From Sipunculus nudus (taxonomy: Eukaryota > Annelida > Sipuncula > Golfingiida > Sipunculidae), in assembly GCA_026874595.1 (NCBI GenBank), contig CM049315.1, positions 1,742,501 to 1,806,500 of the forward strand: a stretch of DNA of 64,000 bases, in the 5' to 3' direction. Positions 63,201 to 64,000 of this stretch are shown here, one piece after another; position 1 is the stretch's first letter; each line of letters opens with the position of its first letter. The position numbers and the translations under genes are program-made. Under the pieces are notes generated by a model. The model had not been told where the DNA came from. It saw only the letters and a program-made list of their open reading frames with translations, and made no database searches.

Positions 63201-64000
63201 GCACTATCACAATAAGTTACAAAGCTGCATTTTCTGACCACACAAAATATACTTGCCATGTTCATGGTGTAAGATGGGGGAGCAGTTTAGCCTTCCTGTT
63301 ACATTCTCTGCTGACAGATTTGACAGAAGTTTCACATGGATCATGTCCTAAAAAACAAGTCATTATTAGCATGAGTATCAAACAGCTGGAAGGTCATTTT
63401 CCAGATCTCGGTCATTCATACTTTGATAAATTAAATTCACAGAGGTGACAGTCCATAGCCACTCTGTCCTATAGTCACAGATAATTGCTATGTTTGGTTC
63501 AATAAGAAAATCCGAATGTGTTGACTGTTTTATTTGTTTATATAAAATGTTCTAAAATATTCACACCATTGGTCAGGCACTTTTTCACTAAATCTGGGAC
63601 CAACCACAGTCACTAAAGCTCCTAGTGTTTGGAAAAGAGATGTACAGGAAACACCAAGAGGACTGCCTAATTAAATCTAGGATGAGTATCACTCATGAAA
63701 TGCTGTGTCAGTGCCCTAAGATGAACAGGTTAAAGCAACTCCTACATATAAAATCTTCTTGATAAAACATAACTATCAGCACTTTTGAGTTGTTATCAAC
63801 TTTAAAGGGACATAATCAGGAGCATTAATATGCCTATTCTTTCACACTATCAGTTCAGTTTTGCTTTATACAAAAGTTTCCAGCAAAACCATCCCACCAC
63901 ACAGTTTCAGTAACTCAAATACCACTGTTTAACACCTTGTTATGGCTCACCATGTTGAGCTCACCACGGTCTACACGTGTCTGTTTACCATAACAAACCA
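31627..64000 (-). CDS. UFSP2: UFM1-specific protease 2 (UFSP2), ten 3' exons, 5' end outside the window
   Basis: UFSP2 is the cysteine protease that matures the ubiquitin-like modifier UFM1 and removes it from substrates, mostly at the endoplasmic reticulum. Ten exons join in phase on the minus strand: 63951-64000, 63257-63347, 62718-62869, 59424-59526, 57958-58104, 51892-52070, 50974-51072, 47912-48014, 47360-47484 and 31627-31713. Together they encode 377 residues and a stop; human UFSP2 has 469, so about 90 N-terminal residues lie beyond the right edge. In partial numbering the catalytic Cys is C210 (WGCAYRS). The oxyanion tyrosine is Y198 (YHHYMQD), and the catalytic Asp and His are D334 and H336 (LILDPHYTG). 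The C-terminal WCGWKGP block is intact. There are no internal stops, and all splice sites are GT-AG except one GC-AG, so the gene appears functional. Introns range from 387 bp to 15.6 kb and the long ones are full of mobile elements. Confidence 0.95.
31961..32584 (+). mobile_element. C-family 5' fragment in the last UFSP2 intron
   Basis: It starts with the shared terminus aacaagtgacccaggggtca and ccctcagctgact, followed by C-type text ('gggtaacagaggcctaattt', a degenerate palindrome near 32256). At 32585 a second element with the same kind of terminus begins. The fragment lies about 250 bp upstream (in transcript sense) of the last exon's acceptor. Confidence 0.6.
35072..36256 (+). repeat. 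Tandem duplication of about 0.6 kb
   Basis: The segment from 'tctctgtatatattttcttc' at 35072 to 35672 recurs from 35673 to about 36256. It is nearly identical apart from a shorter GA-rich run in the second copy. Both copies hold a (GA)n-rich tract (35555-35600 and 36150-36200) and end 'gacccagacactcacag'. The similarity indicates a recent duplication. Confidence 0.9.
37309..37346 (+). repeat. Run of 38 G
   Basis: It is an uninterrupted G homopolymer. Shorter ones lie at 45183-45211 (29 G) and 46627-46651 (25 G), with near-pure runs at 33299-33314 and 43826-43840. Exact lengths of such runs are often sequencing estimates. Confidence 0.85.
41022..44716 (+). mobile_element. X-family element carrying an E-family insertion
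   Basis: The X text occupies 41022-41962 and 43797-44716. It is collinear with the X copy at 20354-22304, where 'gtgaaaacaataacaa' runs directly into 'tactgcataacacttg'. Here an E element separates these phrases. The 3' end has a GGAC tract and the terminal hairpin at 44683-44716. Confidence 0.75.
41963..43796 (+). mobile_element. E-family element, complete, tandem units of about 280 bp
   Basis: The 5' end reads ctggaatacgggtagtcgac, aagcgactacttgtatccgc, with the hairpin GTAGTC...GACTAC. The 3' end is the hairpin gtatccgcaaaac...gttttggcggatac (43761-43790). GTATCCGCC near the start and GGCGGATAC at the end are inverted copies. Units repeat every 280 bp from about 42190 to 43520, each with two GGTGGCGCCACC palindromes about 130-150 bp apart. 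A (CGG)n run lies at 43722-43746. Repeated frames of about 70 codons on the minus strand follow the unit period and are not taken as genes. Confidence 0.78.
45858..47254 (+). mobile_element. X-family element beside UFSP2 exon i, with an inverted internal terminus
   Basis: It starts aacaagggacccatgggtca and ends gatcacttatagtcaactga, gctaa at 47254. It resembles 17716-18760 at its 5' side. At 46977 a reverse-oriented X terminus (agctcagctgactatgtcat) and about 240 bp of X 3' text run backwards until the true end. The last 280 bp therefore form a fold-back of termini. The element ends 105 bp from the exon i donor. Confidence 0.6.
47360..47484 (-). CDS. UFSP2: UFSP2 exon i, catalytic Asp/His exon
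   Basis: The exon encodes [20 protein letters not shown], then [20 protein letters not shown] and K. It holds the catalytic Asp and His (D334, H336 of the partial protein) in DPHYTG. The donor is gtcagt. The terminus of an X element lies only about 105 bp downstream (47254), at the start of a 15.6-kb intron. Confidence 0.96.
47485..47911 (-). other. UFSP2 intron between exons h and i, unique DNA
   Basis: This 427-bp intron with GT-AG ends contains none of the repeat families listed here. Confidence 0.8.
47912..48014 (-). CDS. UFSP2: UFSP2 exon h
   Basis: The exon encodes [20 protein letters not shown], then [14 protein letters not shown] and the first base of a Gly codon. The KI-FVS-G-EL and H-F---GTP-MIG blocks match the UFSP2 core strand-helix region. 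A B-family array starts about 105 bp beyond its 5' edge (48119). Confidence 0.95.
48119..50214 (-). mobile_element. B-family element, eleven units of about 180 bp
   Basis: It opens with the hairpin atgcccccgccacaaagtgg, cccgggcat and ends with gcgggggcattcgtgtcgtt, acaacacatctag. The phrase 'aatgcctgcagatattggcc' recurs near 48231, 48412, 48593, 48773, 48953, 49133, 49312, 49492, 49655, 49836 and 50014. Early units are very similar and the last ones more diverged. It fills most of the intron between exons g and h. Confidence 0.82.
50215..50973 (-). other. UFSP2 intron, remainder between B array and exon g
   Basis: AT-rich intronic DNA with no repeat family recognised. Pyrimidine-rich tracts are present, but no further coding exon fits between exons g and h, whose phases match directly. 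Confidence 0.6.
50974..51072 (-). CDS. UFSP2: UFSP2 exon g
   Basis: The 33 codons encode [20 protein letters not shown], then [13 protein letters not shown]. The F-GS-QWIG-EV pattern is a highly conserved UFSP2 segment after the catalytic Cys. Both splice junctions are phase 0 (ttcag acceptor, gtaatt donor). Confidence 0.95.
51073..51891 (-). other. UFSP2 intron between exons f and g
   Basis: This 819-bp intron has GT-AG ends. No repeat family or conserved element was recognised in it. Confidence 0.7.
51892..52070 (-). CDS. UFSP2: UFSP2 exon f, catalytic cysteine exon
   Basis: This exon carries the protease active site. YSYHHYMQD contains the conserved tyrosine (Y198 of the partial protein) and [10 protein letters not shown] contains the nucleophile C210. 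[20 protein letters not shown] follows. Twelve positions separate the Tyr and the Cys, the same spacing as between mouse Tyr282 and Cys294. The exon starts with two bases of a Val codon and ends in phase 0. Confidence 0.96.
52928..54096 (+). mobile_element. E-family element inside C
   Basis: It starts gaatacgggtaaccgacaag, tgactacatgtatctgcc and ends in the hairpin gtatccgcaaaacttcgttt, tggcggatac at 54067-54096. It has GGTGGCGCCACC palindromes near 53340, 53488, 53620 and 53768. C text resumes at once with 'aaaaatacaggtggctccac'. Confidence 0.75.
54437..55742 (+). mobile_element. B-family element inside C, about seven units
   Basis: It starts ctagatgtgtcggaacgaca, caaatgccccc (hairpin TGTGTCG-GAA-CGACACA) and ends with the hairpin tgccccggccactttgtggc, ggggcatt. 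C text on either side, 'aaaaatttgaaaaa' and 'tagaggtggcacaccc', rejoins as a normal unit. It is in the opposite orientation to the B array at 48119-50214. Confidence 0.82.
57481..57853 (+). mobile_element. tRNA-derived SINE
   Basis: A tRNA-like head has an A box (tggctcaggggtagagcgc, from 57494) and a B box (gagttcgaatctc, from 57536), with a tRNA-like D-arm to T-arm layout. It is followed by about 300 bp of unrelated body ('cggcccccacccaggatgag', 'ccaaggaccagcagtagtca') and an A-rich end near 57850. It is far longer than a tRNA gene and the acceptor stem does not pair, so it is a SINE. It sits immediately after the C element's terminal hairpin. Target duplications were not resolved. Confidence 0.75.
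57958..58104 (-). CDS. UFSP2: UFSP2 exon e
   Basis: The exon encodes a basic start ([17 protein letters not shown]), then [14 protein letters not shown] and [10 protein letters not shown]. The LP-DRP-RRAN-FPEDL-NPH pattern is characteristic of UFSP2 just before the protease fold. The 5.9-kb intron that follows it holds a C element with B and E elements inserted, and the tRNA-derived SINE. Confidence 0.94.
58105..59423 (-). other. UFSP2 intron between exons d and e
   Basis: This 1.3-kb intron lacks the array families. Positions 58705-58820 and 59060-59160 contain a loose, irregular repeat of 'gagtccaagtcc'-like words. A 72-bp near-repeat context links the two clusters only by that motif. Nothing else was recognised. 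Confidence 0.6.
59424..59526 (-). CDS. UFSP2: UFSP2 exon d
   Basis: The exon encodes [20 protein letters not shown], then [14 protein letters not shown] and one base of a Glu codon. The EPF-Y-P-G-Y/H pattern followed by T-YP-GV-E matches the linker region of UFSP2 before the catalytic domain. The splice sites are canonical (tttcag acceptor, gtaggt donor). Confidence 0.93.
59527..60037 (-). other. UFSP2 intron, part before the F element
   Basis: AT-rich DNA with a short direct repeat ('gagagtcatttatccagtgg' and 'gagagtcatttgtccaaaca' near 59892-59930). No gene or named family was seen. Confidence 0.5.
60038..62430 (+). mobile_element. F-family element, complete
   Basis: The 5' end is aacaaggcctacaggcctta, tgcgaacctgtgc, with the hairpin AAGGCCT/AGGCCTT. 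The 3' end is cataagctcacaggttcgct, aaaaat. GCGAACCTGTG and CACAGGTTCGC are exact inverted copies. The body has GGTGG-CACCACC or related palindromes (60229, 60354, 61946) and degenerate units around 'aactcagccaaaaagcactg'. It is the uninterrupted counterpart of the Gypsy-bearing F copy at 6377-16372. No protein is encoded. Confidence 0.8.
62431..62717 (-). other. UFSP2 intron, part between F element and exon c
   Basis: Short AT-rich intronic DNA; no feature recognised. Confidence 0.6.
62718..62869 (-). CDS. UFSP2: UFSP2 exon c
   Basis: The exon runs from the split Asp codon through [20 protein letters not shown] to CIFKNDK and ends before gtgaga. It lies in the N-terminal region that precedes the protease domain. 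A 3.2-kb intron holding an F-family element separates it from the next exon. Confidence 0.9.
62870..63256 (-). other. UFSP2 GC-AG intron between exons b and c
   Basis: This 387-bp intron starts GCAAGT and ends tttcag on the minus strand. It is AT-rich with a T run at 63055-63068. No repeat family was seen. Confidence 0.8.
63257..63347 (-). CDS. UFSP2: UFSP2 exon b, followed by a GC donor
   Basis: The exon encodes [10 protein letters not shown] through ILHHEH plus the first base of a split Asp codon. The acceptor is a normal ttttttag. The exon ends CATG followed by GCAAGT, a GC donor in an otherwise strong consensus. Using the GT four bases further on would create a stop just after the next junction, so the GC site is the reading that keeps the frame. 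Confidence 0.88.
63348..63950 (-). other. UFSP2 intron between exons a and b
   Basis: This 603-bp intron starts gtgagc and ends ttttttag on the minus strand. No repeat family or other feature was recognised. Confidence 0.7.
63951..64000 (-). CDS. UFSP2: UFSP2 exon a (first in window, cut by the edge)
   Basis: This exon encodes [16 protein letters not shown] after two bases of a split codon. It ends ATG before a GT donor (gtgagc) and is in phase with the next exon, which starts with DMIHV. It belongs to the N-terminal, non-catalytic part of UFSP2, and its 5' end lies outside the window. Confidence 0.85.

Overview
The window is animal nuclear DNA: AT-rich, with spliced coding exons, a Ty3/Gypsy retrotransposon, a tRNA-derived SINE and many non-coding mobile elements. 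The repeat style (tandem-array cores between short hairpins, like molluscan 'pearl' or Helentron-associated elements) suggests a mollusc, perhaps a bivalve. That is an inference, because no species marker is visible.

One host gene is supported. Ten exons on the minus strand, from the right edge (64000) down to a stop codon at 31627, read in phase as the C-terminal 377 residues of UFSP2, the UFM1-specific cysteine protease. They include the catalytic Cys in WGCAYRS, the catalytic Asp and His in DPH, and the C-terminal WCGWKGP block. About the first 90 residues lie beyond the window. Its last intron is 15.6 kb and consists mostly of nested repeats. One intron uses a GC donor instead of GT.

Positions 1-31626 lie downstream of UFSP2 and hold no recognisable host gene. 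The clearest element is a Ty3/Gypsy retrotransposon (7263-14977) with 220-bp LTRs and a TATGT target duplication. Its gag-pol is broken by a 2.3-kb insertion with 33-bp terminal inverted repeats, a frameshift and a 111-bp tandem duplication. The Gypsy sits inside a repeat (here called F) whose uninterrupted relative lies in a UFSP2 intron at 60038-62430.

Most of the rest belongs to six families of protein-free elements, named here X, C, B, E, F and G. Most show the same plan: a 5' hairpin, a short subterminal inverted repeat, a body that is usually a tandem array of about 180-340-bp units, and a 3' hairpin whose arm complements the 5' end. X and C share both ends but not their interiors. C, E, F and G, otherwise unlike, carry the 12-bp palindrome GGTGGCGCCACC in their units, about two dozen times in all. 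The elements are nested up to four deep, and several junctions can be checked against an empty site elsewhere in the window. No transposase or Rep/helicase gene is visible, so all six look non-autonomous.

Family names and boundaries come from reading by eye. Edges are good to a few bases where an empty site exists, and to tens of bases elsewhere. Plus orientation means AACAAGGG-first for X and C, the CTAGATGTGTCGG end first for B, and GGCCTACAGGCC first for F.
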